Part shown: positions 56,401-64,000 of the stretch, piece after piece | How the letters are laid out: every line of letters starts with the position of its first letter | Position numbering within the stretch: position 1 is the stretch's first letter | From: an uncultured Bacteroides sp. | Lineage (GTDB): Bacteria > Bacteroidota > Bacteroidia > Bacteroidales > Bacteroidaceae | DNA: 64,000 nt | Assembly: GCF_963677715.1 (NCBI RefSeq) | Contig: NZ_OY782495.1 | Span: 1,302,001-1,366,000 of the forward strand | Reading direction: 5' to 3' | Made by a program: the position numbers and the translations under genes | Notes under the pieces: model-generated | The model's database searches: none | What the model saw: the letters and a program-made list of their open reading frames with translations, nothing else | Told to the model about the DNA's origin: nothing

Positions 56401-56967
56401 ATGCCAAAGCAGTTTGCAGGTCTCAGCAAATTCTTCATTCACCTGAGACACATTATAGCGCACACGCAAGGGCTCTTCAATAATTGCATCCGAAGGAACA
56501 ACATATAAATAAGTATCGTCGGCATATTGAAAACAAACGCGCATCCGCTGTATTTGCTTTCCGGCAAAGGAAGAGACTAGATAGGTTGCATCGGCTTTGG
56601 GCAAAATGGTGTAGAGTGTCCCGGGTATATCTTGACCGGATATTTTTCTCAACAGAAAGGCTAATGTCTTTATGTCACGAAACAGATTCTCTTGCGTTGG
56701 AGTTGTTTGCCGGTTCAAAATAGCATTAGAAGTCAATCGAAACGTATGTAGACGGTTCTGTTCAACACTAGTAAGCCCCACTCGTGCTGCCAGAAAACTA
56801 ATCCTTGCAGATAAATCAGTCATCTGCAAACTTTCATCCTGCATCTGCATCCGGCAGAGACGTTCAAGCATCTCACGCATTTGTTTGTAACGAACAACAA
56901 GCGGAGTTTCTTCTGCCTTGCAGAGAACCAGAAGTATATCAAAGTATTCTTTTACCTCATCAATCAT
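53500..56967 (-). CDS. Dna2-like nuclease-helicase
   Basis: The 1155-residue protein combines a Cas4/RecB-like PD-(D/E)xK nuclease region (GLQGRLDYMQRDMHSFIEMK, catalytic D and ExK near residues 345-365) with a UPF1/Dna2-type SF1 helicase. The helicase shows Walker A LLIGPPGTGKTSRAL (about 712-725), Walker B AIVDEATQILEP (about 833-844), GDHKQLPAVVQQ, and late motifs QGSERDVVIYSF and LNVALTRARKQMFIIG. Dna2-like enzymes process DNA ends and replication intermediates. No cluster cysteines were clear around the nuclease, unlike many Cas4-type domains. It lies 36 bp after tatC on the same strand. Confidence 0.85.
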   Translation of the reverse strand: MIDEVKEYFDILLVLCKAEETPLVVRYKQMREMLERLCRMQMQDESLQMTDLSARISFLAARVGLTSVEQNRLHTFRLTSNAILNRQTTPTQENLFRDIKTLAFLLRKISGQDIPGTLYTILPKADATYLVSSFAGKQIQRMRVCFQYADDTYLYVVPSDAIIEEPLRVRYNVSQVNEEFAETCKLLWHHAQLNLLDVSIDDKGILTPSFIVLEPDYLIDISSLAECFRDYGHHPANYLLSKLQPIDNARPLLLGNIANLFLDEWIHADTEVDYVACMKKAFRRYSIELAACKDLADKEKERGFFDDCKMHFDHIRRVVTETFHASGYELDKTDAVLEPSYICEALGLQGRLDYMQRDMHSFIEMKSGKADEYSIRNKVEPKENNKVQMLLYQAVLQYSMGMDHRKVRPYLLYTRYPLLYPARSSWAMVKRAIDLRNRIVANEFGVQLHNSTEFTANMLARINPTTLNEKKLKGRFWEQYLSPSIVRFKEKLDCLTSLEQAYYYVLYNFITKEQYTAKSGDVDYEGRTGAASLWLSSLTEKHEAGEILYDLSISENHATNEHKASLTLTIPVNESTYEMEKEVEALPNFRQGDAVVLYERNCDTDNVTNKMVFKGNIESITASEVKFRLRAAQRNPSVLPSDSLYAMEHDIMDTGFHSMYLGLSAFTSANKERRDLILSQRQPEFDLAYDEAISKAPDDFSRVVLKAQAAKDYFLLIGPPGTGKTSRALRLMVEAFYRGPCAQILLLAYTNRAVDEICKALSTITQQIDFIRIGSELACGPAYRKHLIENELSLCNRRSEVVQRITSCRIFVGTVASVANKPELFQLKSFDVAIVDEATQILEPQLLGILCARKEDGTDAVGKFILIGDHKQLPAVVQQSSVHSQVHDESLLAIGLKNLKDSLFERLYRTVSGGRATIDLSADPDLNVVNAKAFDQLCRQGRMNPAIARFSNEMFYGGKLESVGLAHQIDELVASPLLIQDELSPLMTQRMVYLPSVPDIEGFSCKVNHSEACLCAQLAVKVYEQYNSEFNSDCTLGIITPYRSQIALIKKEIRRLGIPALNDVLIDTVERFQGSERDVVIYSFCVNHAYQLHFLSNMIEEGGVLIDRKLNVALTRARKQMFIIGVPELLHLNPIYHKLLNFITTKAAFTKIRRY

Positions 56968-57002
56968 GTGGCAAAAGTAAAGAAAATATTGCCTTTTACC
57001 GG

Positions 57003-57791
57003 CTAACTTTCCGTTTTCTTATCTTTCATAAGTAAGATGCTCAATTCATAGAGAAGGCAGAGAGGTATAGATACAACACTTAACGTAAAAGGATCGCCTG
57101 TAGGAGTAATGACGGCTGCAACCGCTACGATAACAACAATGGCATGTTTCCTATACTTACGCAAAAAAGCTTTGTTGACAAGCCCCATCAGGGATAGCAA
57201 CCACATAACCAAAGGTAGTTCAAAAGCCAATCCCATACAAAGCACTAATATCATAAAGTTCTCGATGTAGGAATTAAGAGAAATCATATTTGGGACTTCT
57301 GCACTTAACTGATAGGTAGAAAGGAAACGAAGGGTAAGCGGATAAACCATGAAATACCCCAGCAAAACACCAATAAAAAACATTACCGTCCCGATGCTCA
57401 AAGCCTTTCTTACCCCTTTTTGCTCGTTCGGGTAAAGTGCCGGCCGAATAAAATGCCAAATCTCGAAAAAAAGATAAGGCATAGCTGTTACTATTGACAT
57501 CCAAAAAGAGGTTGACATCTGAATAAAGAACGGTGCAGCCAGATTAATGTTAATAAGCTTCACCGAAAATTTCTGCGTAAAGAAATCATCGGTTAAATGC
57601 AATGACTCGCCCATGGATCGCAACAAAGAATAAAACACAAAGTCATTGTGACAAGGCGCCAGTATCACATGGTCGAACAACCAGGGCATTGCAATGAAAT
57701 AGCCCACAGCTAAAACAAACCATACTCCGATAATTCGAAAAAGTACGATACGCAACTCATCCAAATGATCCCAAAAGGACATTTCGGCCAT
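57003..57791 (-). CDS. tatC: Twin-arginine translocase subunit TatC
   Basis: TatC is the signal-peptide-binding core of the Tat exporter of folded proteins. The 262-residue product begins MSFWDHLDELRIVLFRI, typical of TatC, and has about six membrane segments, with FEIWHFIRPALYPNEQK and the late GLAFELPLVMWLLSLMGLV. It follows tatA by 2 bp. No TatB is seen, as expected for this group. Confidence 0.95.
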   Translation of the reverse strand: MAEMSFWDHLDELRIVLFRIIGVWFVLAVGYFIAMPWLFDHVILAPCHNDFVFYSLLRSMGESLHLTDDFFTQKFSVKLININLAAPFFIQMSTSFWMSIVTAMPYLFFEIWHFIRPALYPNEQKGVRKALSIGTVMFFIGVLLGYFMVYPLTLRFLSTYQLSAEVPNMISLNSYIENFMILVLCMGLAFELPLVMWLLSLMGLVNKAFLRKYRKHAIVVIVAVAAVITPTGDPFTLSVVSIPLCLLYELSILLMKDKKTES

Positions 57792-57793
57792 CG

Positions 57794-58021
57794 TTACTCT
57801 TTCTTATCGTTTGTTTCAGCCGGTTTTTCTATATCCTCTTTAGCCTTATTAATTTCCTCTTTCGCTTCATTTACTCCTTCTTTGAAGCTCTTTACGCCTT
57901 TACCAAGGCCTTTCATCAACTCGGGTATCTTCTTTCCACCAAATAAAAGAAGAATCAATAAAGCCAAAATAATAAATTCCGAACCGCTAGGCAAGAAGCC
58001 TAATAATAAATGATTGACCAT
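57794..58021 (-). CDS. tatA: Twin-arginine translocase subunit TatA
   Basis: This 75-residue protein has the TatA layout: one N-terminal membrane helix ([19 protein letters not shown]), the FGGKKIPEL hinge, an amphipathic helix ([18 protein letters not shown]) and a charged tail. It is encoded directly before tatC and forms the pore-forming partner. Confidence 0.94.
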   Translation of the reverse strand: MVNHLLLGFLPSGSEFIILALLILLLFGGKKIPELMKGLGKGVKSFKEGVNEAKEEINKAKEDIEKPAETNDKKE

Positions 58022-58121
58022 AAATTCAGTTAATTAGGTAATTGTTCAAATAGCACATACAAAACTAAACAAAAGTCGGCATCTAACCAAGAATCTGCTC
58101 TCAATTGTCTTTTCAGCCAAC

Positions 58122-60590
58122 TTAATCCTGAAAATAAACCCTTTTCACACGAGTAGAAACGCTAGTCAGCACCTCATAAGGAATGGTTTCGAGCATGTCC
58201 GACAGTACGGTTATCGGCAAGTCATCTCCGAAGATAATAACCTGATCGCCTTCCTTGCAATCAATATCCGTCACGTCAATCATACACACATCCATGCAGA
58301 TATTACCCACATAGAAAGCTTTCTTCTCATTCACCAGGCAATAACCTTTCCCGTTTCCTAAATGTCTGTTCAGCCCATCGGCATAACCGATAGGAATGGC
58401 TGCAATGCGGGAGTCACGCGTCACATATCCTTTCCGACTATAGCCGATAGTATCTGTGGCCGGCACATCACGAATCTGAAGAATCGTGGTCTTGAGAGTA
58501 CTTACATTATATATAATAGAGTTATCTATCGGACTAACGCCATAAAGGCCTATGCCCAAACGTACCATATCTAATTGTGCTTCCGGAAAACGTTCTATTC
58601 CGGCCGAATTGCAAATATGACGAAGTATTTTATGAGAGAATGCCTTCTGCAATATGGTAGAAGCTTCATCGAAGACTTCGATCTGACGACGGGTAAAGTC
58701 GTCAAACTGCTCATTGTCACTCCCCACCATGTGAGAGAATATTGACCGGGGAATAACGGCATTTTGTTCCTTTAGCCGTCGAATCAGTTCCGGAACTTCA
58801 TCGGGAGCAAAGCCCAATCGATGCATGCCGGTATCCAGTTTTAAATGGATAGGAAAATTAGTAATTCCTTCTTTCTCTGCTTCTTTAATTAACGCATCCA
58901 ACAAATGAAAGCTGTAAACTTCAGGCTCCAGTTTATAATCGAACATCGTTTTAAAGGCAGTCATCTCGGGATTCATTATAATAATAGAACCCGTGATCCC
59001 GGCTTTGCGCAAGTCAGAACCTTCGTCGGCCACAGCCACAGCCAGATAATCGACCCGATGTTCCTGAAGCGTTTTTGCTATTTCATAAGAACCGGCTCCG
59101 TAAGCAAATGCTTTTACCATGCACATCATCTTCGTTTCGGGCTTTAGCTTTCCCCTAAAATAGTTCAGGTTATTGATCAATGCATTCAGGTTGATTTCCA
59201 GAATGGTTTCATGTACCTTCAACTCCAAATTCTCTGAGACCAGATCAAATCCAAAACTACGCGAACCTTTAATGAGAATTATTTCATTCTTCAGGCTTTT
59301 CAATAAATCCGAAGCTAATACAGCTTCGGTATTTGAGAAGAAATACTTCTCAACATCAAAACGCGAAGCACAAGATGTTATTTCATTCCCCACTCCAATG
59401 ATCTTCTCTATTCCCCGACTTTGTATAAGCTGAGCCACTTTGCGATAAAGTGTCGTGGTACTTTGCCCTGTTTCTAAAAGATCAGAGAGAATAAGTGTAC
59501 GTTTTAATCCTTTAGCAAGAGAACGGCGGTACTGAAAATCAAGTGCTATATCAAGTGAAGCCAAATCAGAATTATAACTGTCATTGATAAGCACACAGTT
59601 GTTTTTCCCCTCTTTCACTTCCAAACGCATGGCAATGGGTTCCAAATGTTCCATACGTTCTGTGATATCTTCCGGAGGGAGCATGAGATAAAGGCAAACA
59701 GCAAGACAGTTTAAAGAATTCTCTATAGACGCATCATCTATAAAAGGAATGCAAAATGAATTATCCATTTCCAGATATCGATAAGAAATAGTGGTATATT
59801 CACTCTCTTTCTTAATGCTACTAATAAACAGCGGCCTTTCCATATCCTTACACGACCATGCTATTTCGCGTGCAGTTAACATCGACTTAGCCACACAATT
59901 GCTTATCAGTTCGTTATCTCCATTATAAATTACCACTTCACAATTCTTAAATAAGAGCAATTTCTCCATGCATTTTTCCTGCAATGAGAAAAAATTCTCC
60001 TGATGCGCACCGCCAATATTAGTCAACACCCCGATAGTAGGTTTAATGATACTTTGCAACGCACGCATTTCACCTGTTTCCGAAATGCCGGCTTCAAAGA
60101 TACCTAACTCGGAAGATTCAGTCATTTGCCAAACAGACAAAGGAACTCCTATTTGAGAGTTATAACTTCGGGGAGAGCGGGCAATATTACGCTCCGAACC
60201 AAGCAATTGATGCAGCCATTCTTTTACGATGGTTTTACCATTACTACCAGTAATGCCTATTACCGGAATATTAAAATTTTCCCGATGCAGTTCAGCTAAT
60301 TTTTGTAGAGCTTTTAGCGGGTTAGATACAATCAGGAAGTTACAATCAGCATATTCGCCTTCTTCCTCTCTAAATTTCGAAGAAACCACAAAATTACGCA
60401 CGCCGCGTACATATAAATCAGGAATATATTTTGCTCCATCGTTTCTCTTCGTATCTAAAGCAAAAAAAAGAGTTTCTTCGGGAAAACACAACGAACGACT
60501 ATCAGTAAGTAACCAATCAATCTTTGTATCTACATTGCCTAAGCGCTTAGCACCGATTCGTTCTGCTATTGATTCAATAGTATATGACAT
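58122..60590 (-). CDS. murF-alr: Bifunctional MurF ligase / alanine racemase
   Basis: This 822-residue fusion supplies and uses D-alanine for peptidoglycan. The N-terminal MurF part (about 1-450) has the ATP-binding GITGSNGKTIVKEWLHQLL and NDSYNSDLASLDIAL, and adds D-Ala-D-Ala to the UDP-MurNAc-tripeptide. The C-terminal Alr part (about 455-822) has the PLP lysine in MVKAFAYGAGSYEIA and AAIPIGYADGLNRHLGNG, with the conserved tyrosine later. In canonical MurF the second motif and in Alr the lysine pattern AVVKANAYGHG is altered here to MMCMVKAFAYGAG. The fusion is known in Bacteroidetes. Start overlaps the upstream GSCFA gene by 25 bp. Confidence 0.93.
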   Translation of the reverse strand: MSYTIESIAERIGAKRLGNVDTKIDWLLTDSRSLCFPEETLFFALDTKRNDGAKYIPDLYVRGVRNFVVSSKFREEEGEYADCNFLIVSNPLKALQKLAELHRENFNIPVIGITGSNGKTIVKEWLHQLLGSERNIARSPRSYNSQIGVPLSVWQMTESSELGIFEAGISETGEMRALQSIIKPTIGVLTNIGGAHQENFFSLQEKCMEKLLLFKNCEVVIYNGDNELISNCVAKSMLTAREIAWSCKDMERPLFISSIKKESEYTTISYRYLEMDNSFCIPFIDDASIENSLNCLAVCLYLMLPPEDITERMEHLEPIAMRLEVKEGKNNCVLINDSYNSDLASLDIALDFQYRRSLAKGLKRTLILSDLLETGQSTTTLYRKVAQLIQSRGIEKIIGVGNEITSCASRFDVEKYFFSNTEAVLASDLLKSLKNEIILIKGSRSFGFDLVSENLELKVHETILEINLNALINNLNYFRGKLKPETKMMCMVKAFAYGAGSYEIAKTLQEHRVDYLAVAVADEGSDLRKAGITGSIIIMNPEMTAFKTMFDYKLEPEVYSFHLLDALIKEAEKEGITNFPIHLKLDTGMHRLGFAPDEVPELIRRLKEQNAVIPRSIFSHMVGSDNEQFDDFTRRQIEVFDEASTILQKAFSHKILRHICNSAGIERFPEAQLDMVRLGIGLYGVSPIDNSIIYNVSTLKTTILQIRDVPATDTIGYSRKGYVTRDSRIAAIPIGYADGLNRHLGNGKGYCLVNEKKAFYVGNICMDVCMIDVTDIDCKEGDQVIIFGDDLPITVLSDMLETIPYEVLTSVSTRVKRVYFQD

Positions 60591-61555
60591 AATTCTATTT
60601 CTTTTTGTACATCTAAGTACGGGTATTTTTCTTTAAGTCGCTCTGTTTTTAACACTATTTGCATTAAAAATCTTTTATACTCTTCAGACTGCTTCCTAAA
60701 GGGTTTGTGCGCCAATGACTTATGTATATCATCACATTCTTTCATAACTGCTCTTGTTTCCTTAGAAAAATAAAGAGCGGTAAAAGCTTCCCAGATATAT
60801 TGTATAGCCACTGATGAAGGATGAACCATGTCATCGGCATAAAAACGATAATCCCGAAGCTCATCTATCACGATCTCGTAAGCGGGGAAATTATATACAG
60901 ATTCGGGGTAAAGATCTTGTAACTCACTAATAGCCAATAGCAGAGTAGCTTTACTGATCTGATTACCATGCAATCCATCCTTCAAATGACGGATAGGACT
61001 CACGGTAAAAATAATCTTTAGCTGAGAATGACGTTCAATCAAGTCGTTTATCAAAGCGGAATAATCAGAAACAATTTCCTGCACATTAAGCCTGCGGCGT
61101 ATAAAATAATCGGCCGGGAGCTTGTGACAATTAGAAACAACCTCTCCCGTTTCTTTGAGAATATAAACCCAAGATGTGCCAAAAGTGATAATAAGGTAAT
61201 TGAGCCGGCTAATAGCTTCATGCCCTTTCTGCAAACGGGCATTAATTCCATCCAAACATTCCTTCGAAGACAAAGACGAAAAAGAACCGTGATGCATATA
61301 ACTATGATAACATTCCTGGAAGAAAAATAAATCGGATTCTTCATATTGCTTGCCCAAAGTGAGCTCTCTCAAAGCTTTAGCAACCGATAACGGATTATAG
61401 AGGATCCCATAAGGATTAACATCACAACAAAATTTATTTTCAACCATCAGAGTCCCTATGTTTTCGGCAAAACAAGATCCCATAAGCAATCCCCTGTCTG
61501 AGTGAGTAATTGAAAAATCGGGTTTAGGGCATGTTATCATTGTTCTGAAGTCCAT
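60566..61555 (-). CDS. GSCFA-domain protein
   Basis: The product has about 329 residues from the ATG at 61555. It matches the GSCFA family, named after the motif seen here as LLMGSCFAENIG, with VNPYGILYNPLSVAKAL and LIITFGTSWVY. The fold is related to SGNH/GDSL esterases and the catalytic role is unknown. A longer open frame reaches 61618, but a -7 match at 61590-61597 puts transcription start downstream of it. Overlap with murF-alr implies co-expression. Confidence 0.86.
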   Translation of the reverse strand: MDFRTMITCPKPDFSITHSDRGLLMGSCFAENIGTLMVENKFCCDVNPYGILYNPLSVAKALRELTLGKQYEESDLFFFQECYHSYMHHGSFSSLSSKECLDGINARLQKGHEAISRLNYLIITFGTSWVYILKETGEVVSNCHKLPADYFIRRRLNVQEIVSDYSALINDLIERHSQLKIIFTVSPIRHLKDGLHGNQISKATLLLAISELQDLYPESVYNFPAYEIVIDELRDYRFYADDMVHPSSVAIQYIWEAFTALYFSKETRAVMKECDDIHKSLAHKPFRKQSEEYKRFLMQIVLKTERLKEKYPYLDVQKEIELCHILLNQ

Positions 61556-61589
61556 CGCTGTATCTGTCTTTTGAATTCTTTTATAAACA

Positions 61590-61597
61590 CAAAAGTA
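61590..61597 (-). promoter_or_regulatory. -7 element of the GSCFA-murF-alr operon
   Basis: The minus strand reads TACTTTTG, an exact TAnnTTTG match, 35 bp upstream of the 61555 start codon. Confidence 0.6.
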
Positions 61598-61773
61598 CAG
61601 GAATAATTTCGAAAACAAACAGATACAACATAGTTTATCTATTTCATTTAATAATTATATTTCTGCTTAAAACATGACACATATAAATGAGAGAACAAAG
61701 AGAGGATACGTTAAGATAGGCCCGAATTCCACAAAATTCTCACTCAAACGCAATCACTTCGACATATTTATAC

Positions 61774-61781
61774 TAAATTTG
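61774..61781 (+). promoter_or_regulatory. -7 element of dxs
   Basis: TAAATTTG matches TAnnTTTG; a second copy lies at 61785-61792, too close to the start codon to be likely. The first leaves about 20 bp of leader before the ATG at 61802. Confidence 0.45.
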
Positions 61782-61801
61782 CGATAAATTTGCTCAAAAC
61801 A

Positions 61802-63715
61802 ATGAATGACGAACAAAAATATAACTTGCTAAATGCCATTTCATACCCGGAAGATTTACGAAAATTGAGCATCGAAAGCCTTCCCGAAGTATGTAAAGAG
61901 CTTAGGCAAGACATTATAAAAGAACTTTCTTGCAATCCCGGTCATTTCGCTGCAAGCTTAGGAGCAGTAGAGTTAACAGTGGCATTGCATTATGTTTTTA
62001 ATACACCCTATGATCGCATAGTATGGGATGTCGGACATCAAGCGTATGCCCATAAAATACTTACCGGCCGAAGAAATTCTTTTTTCACGAATAGAAAATT
62101 TAAAGGCATACGTCCTTTCCCTTCTCCGGAAGAAAGCGAATACGATACTTTTACTTGCGGACATGCTTCAAACTCTATTTCTGCAGCTTTAGGCATGGCG
62201 GTCGCGGCAGAGCGAAAGGAAGAAAAGAACAGACACGTCGTAGCTGTAATAGGAGATGGTTCCATGAGCGGAGGATTGGCATTCGAAGGATTGAACAACG
62301 CATCCTCCACACCCAATAACCTACTAATTATTTTAAATGACAACGACATGTCCATTGACCGTAGCGTAGGTGGCATGAAGCGATATTTATTTAATTTAAC
62401 GACCTCTAACCGCTATAATCGCCTGCGTTTTAAAACATCCCAGATGTTATTTAAAGTAGGTATACTAAATGAATCCAGACGCAAAAGCTTAATACGCTTT
62501 GGTAATAGTCTGAAATCGATGCTGGCACAGCAACAGAATATTTTCGAAGGGATGAACATCCGTTACTTCGGACCTATTGACGGACACGATGTGAAGAATA
62601 TAGCTCGCATATTACGTGACCTGAAAGACATGCAAGGCCCCAAGATATTACATTTACACACCATCAAAGGAAAAGGATTTAAACCGGCAGAGGAACAGGC
62701 TACCTTGTGGCATGCTCCCGGTAAATTTGATCCGGAAACCGGCCAGCGAATCATTGTCAATACAAACGGCCTGCCACCTTTGTTTCAAGATGTATTTGGC
62801 AATACCCTCGTAGAACTCGCAGAAAAAAATGATAAAATAATAGGAGTAACGCCAGCTATGCCAACAGGATGTTCCATGAATATACTCATGAAAAAAATGC
62901 CTGATAGAGCTTTCGACGTAGGCATAGCCGAAGGACATGCCGTTACTTTTTCGGGCGGGATGGCGAAAGACGGTCTTATCCCCTTCTGTAACATATATTC
63001 TTCCTTTATGCAACGAGCCTACGACAATATTATTCACGACGTAGCCATTCAAAATTTAAATGTAGTGTTCTGCCTGGATCGTGCCGGACTGGTTGGAGAA
63101 GACGGCCCCACACATCATGGTGTTTTCGACCTGGTTTATCTCAGACCTATTCCCCACCTCACCATTGCCTCTCCAATGGATGAACACGAACTAAGAAAAA
63201 TGATGTATACCGCCCAATTGCCCGATAAAGGACCTTTCGTGATTCGTTATCCCAAAGGCAGAGGCTCATTAGTTGAATGGCAATGCCCCTTTGAGGAAAT
63301 AGAAATAGGTCGCGGCAGGAAAATAAAAGAAGGAGAAGAAATAGCCGTACTAACCATAGGGCCCATAGGCAAAATTGTAGCAGAAGCTATTGAATTAGCA
63401 ACAAAGCAAAATATTTCCATTGCTCATTACGATATTCGTTTTTTAAAACCCCTTGACGAAAACTTACTACATGAGGTAGGATGCAAATTTAAAAAGATAA
63501 TTACCGTAGAAGAGGGAATGATCAAGGGAGGCATGGGGAGCGCCATCCTCGAATTTATGTCCGACAACAATTACTATCCCAAAATCCACCGGATAGGGCT
63601 ACCGGATAAATTTATCGAGCACGGAAGCATTAGCGATTTACACCACCTTTGTGGTTTAGATACTACCGGCATTTATAATGCGATTATGCATTTACACACC
63701 TATGAAGCAGAATGA
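61802..63715 (+). CDS. dxs: 1-deoxy-D-xylulose-5-phosphate synthase Dxs
   Basis: Dxs condenses pyruvate and glyceraldehyde-3-phosphate using thiamine diphosphate, the first step of the MEP isoprenoid pathway. The 637-residue product from ATG 61802 has [18 protein letters not shown], the TPP motif [19 protein letters not shown] with NDNDMSID, and the transketolase-type pyrimidine domain ending [21 protein letters not shown]. The C-terminal domain runs to the end. A TTG four codons upstream overlaps the promoter and is less likely. Confidence 0.95.
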   Translation: MNDEQKYNLLNAISYPEDLRKLSIESLPEVCKELRQDIIKELSCNPGHFAASLGAVELTVALHYVFNTPYDRIVWDVGHQAYAHKILTGRRNSFFTNRKFKGIRPFPSPEESEYDTFTCGHASNSISAALGMAVAAERKEEKNRHVVAVIGDGSMSGGLAFEGLNNASSTPNNLLIILNDNDMSIDRSVGGMKRYLFNLTTSNRYNRLRFKTSQMLFKVGILNESRRKSLIRFGNSLKSMLAQQQNIFEGMNIRYFGPIDGHDVKNIARILRDLKDMQGPKILHLHTIKGKGFKPAEEQATLWHAPGKFDPETGQRIIVNTNGLPPLFQDVFGNTLVELAEKNDKIIGVTPAMPTGCSMNILMKKMPDRAFDVGIAEGHAVTFSGGMAKDGLIPFCNIYSSFMQRAYDNIIHDVAIQNLNVVFCLDRAGLVGEDGPTHHGVFDLVYLRPIPHLTIASPMDEHELRKMMYTAQLPDKGPFVIRYPKGRGSLVEWQCPFEEIEIGRGRKIKEGEEIAVLTIGPIGKIVAEAIELATKQNISIAHYDIRFLKPLDENLLHEVGCKFKKIITVEEGMIKGGMGSAILEFMSDNNYYPKIHRIGLPDKFIEHGSISDLHHLCGLDTTGIYNAIMHLHTYEAE

Positions 63716-63788
63716 GTTATAAATTAACAATAGCCACAAGTCAACCATTCTTTAATATTAAAGATATTGACAAATGCAGAGATAATCG

Positions 63789-64000
63789 ATGAAAATAATT
63801 ATTGCCGGTGCCGGAGCTGTAGGCACACATTTAGCTAAATTATTATCCCGTGAAAGACAGGATATAATTCTGATTGACGATAATGAGGAAAAGTTAAGTA
63901 CGTTAAGTGCTAATTTTGACTTAATGACTGTTTGTGCTTCTCCCTCCTCCATCTCCGGGCTCAAAGAGGTTGGCGTAGGAGAATCCGATTTATTCATTGC
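63789..64000 (+). CDS. trkA: TrkA-type K+ uptake regulatory protein, 5' part
   Basis: The window ends inside this gene. Reading from ATG 63789 gives MKIIIAGAGAVGTHLAKLLS, the Rossmann-fold NAD-binding start of TrkA, then DIILIDDNEEKLSTL and a region fitting the RCK domain. TrkA is the cytoplasmic gating subunit of TrkH-type potassium uptake. Only about 70 residues are visible, so the rest of the protein cannot be judged. Confidence 0.85.
   Translation, partial: MKIIIAGAGAVGTHLAKLLSRERQDIILIDDNEEKLSTLSANFDLMTVCASPSSISGLKEVGVGESDLFI

Noticed and set aside
57003-58021. A missing tatB as a sign of gene loss
   Set aside because: Bacteroidetes Tat systems commonly work with TatA and TatC only.

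Overview
The window reads as a chromosomal segment of a Bacteroides-type member of the Bacteroidales. The evidence is the LpxC-FabZ and MurF-Alr fusion genes, a SusC/SusD pair with a hybrid two-component regulator, Bacteroidetes-style promoters (TAnnTTTG at -7), weak or absent Shine-Dalgarno sites and moderately AT-rich DNA. No rRNA or tRNA gene, phage, insertion sequence or CRISPR array was seen.

Layout. Positions 1-4.9 kb hold lipid A genes (lpxD, lpxC-fabZ, lpxA) followed by a pRiA4b ORF-3-like gene coupled to miaA. Positions 5.0-8.4 kb hold a C45-type Ntn hydrolase and a BlaI/BlaR1-like regulator pair on the minus strand. Positions 8.8-14.2 kb hold two sulfur amino acid PLP enzymes, a Cof-type HAD phosphatase and a PIF1-like helicase with TPRs. 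Positions 14.7-27.9 kb are housekeeping genes: an AsmA-like protein, threonylcarbamoyl-AMP synthase, nagB, a flavodiiron protein, a YhcC-type radical SAM protein, DPP4, lipA, an unassigned membrane protein with a Nudix-like tail, an RsmI-like methyltransferase, a GldB-like lipoprotein and fabI.

Positions 28.2-53.3 kb form a pectin utilisation locus of about 25 kb. It encodes GH28, a DUF4861 protein, GH43, an embedded HAD phosphatase, SusC, SusD, a DUF4957/5123-like surface lipoprotein, a hybrid two-component sensor, an alpha/beta hydrolase, a CE12-CE8 fusion, a KdgF-like cupin, a second CE8, GH105 and a hexuronate-type MFS transporter. Together these suggest removal of methyl and acetyl esters, cleavage and import of galacturonan, hydrolysis of unsaturated oligosaccharides, and entry of 4,5-unsaturated uronate into central metabolism. 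No polysaccharide lyase is encoded here although GH105 and KdgF act on lyase products.

Positions 53.3-64 kb hold a probable small RNA of about 70 nt, a Dna2-like nuclease-helicase, tatC and tatA, murF-alr, a GSCFA protein, dxs and the start of trkA, cut by the window edge.

The least explained signal is non-coding. Three intergenic regions (14.2, 29.9 and 46.8-46.95 kb) carry short, often palindromic motifs at a 21-23 bp period. The motif sequence differs from place to place while the period is kept. Other items worth following are the small RNA, TonB-plug-like repeats on the BlaR1-like peptidase, the membrane/Nudix-like protein, and a 21-bp-spaced direct repeat upstream of the GH105 promoter.
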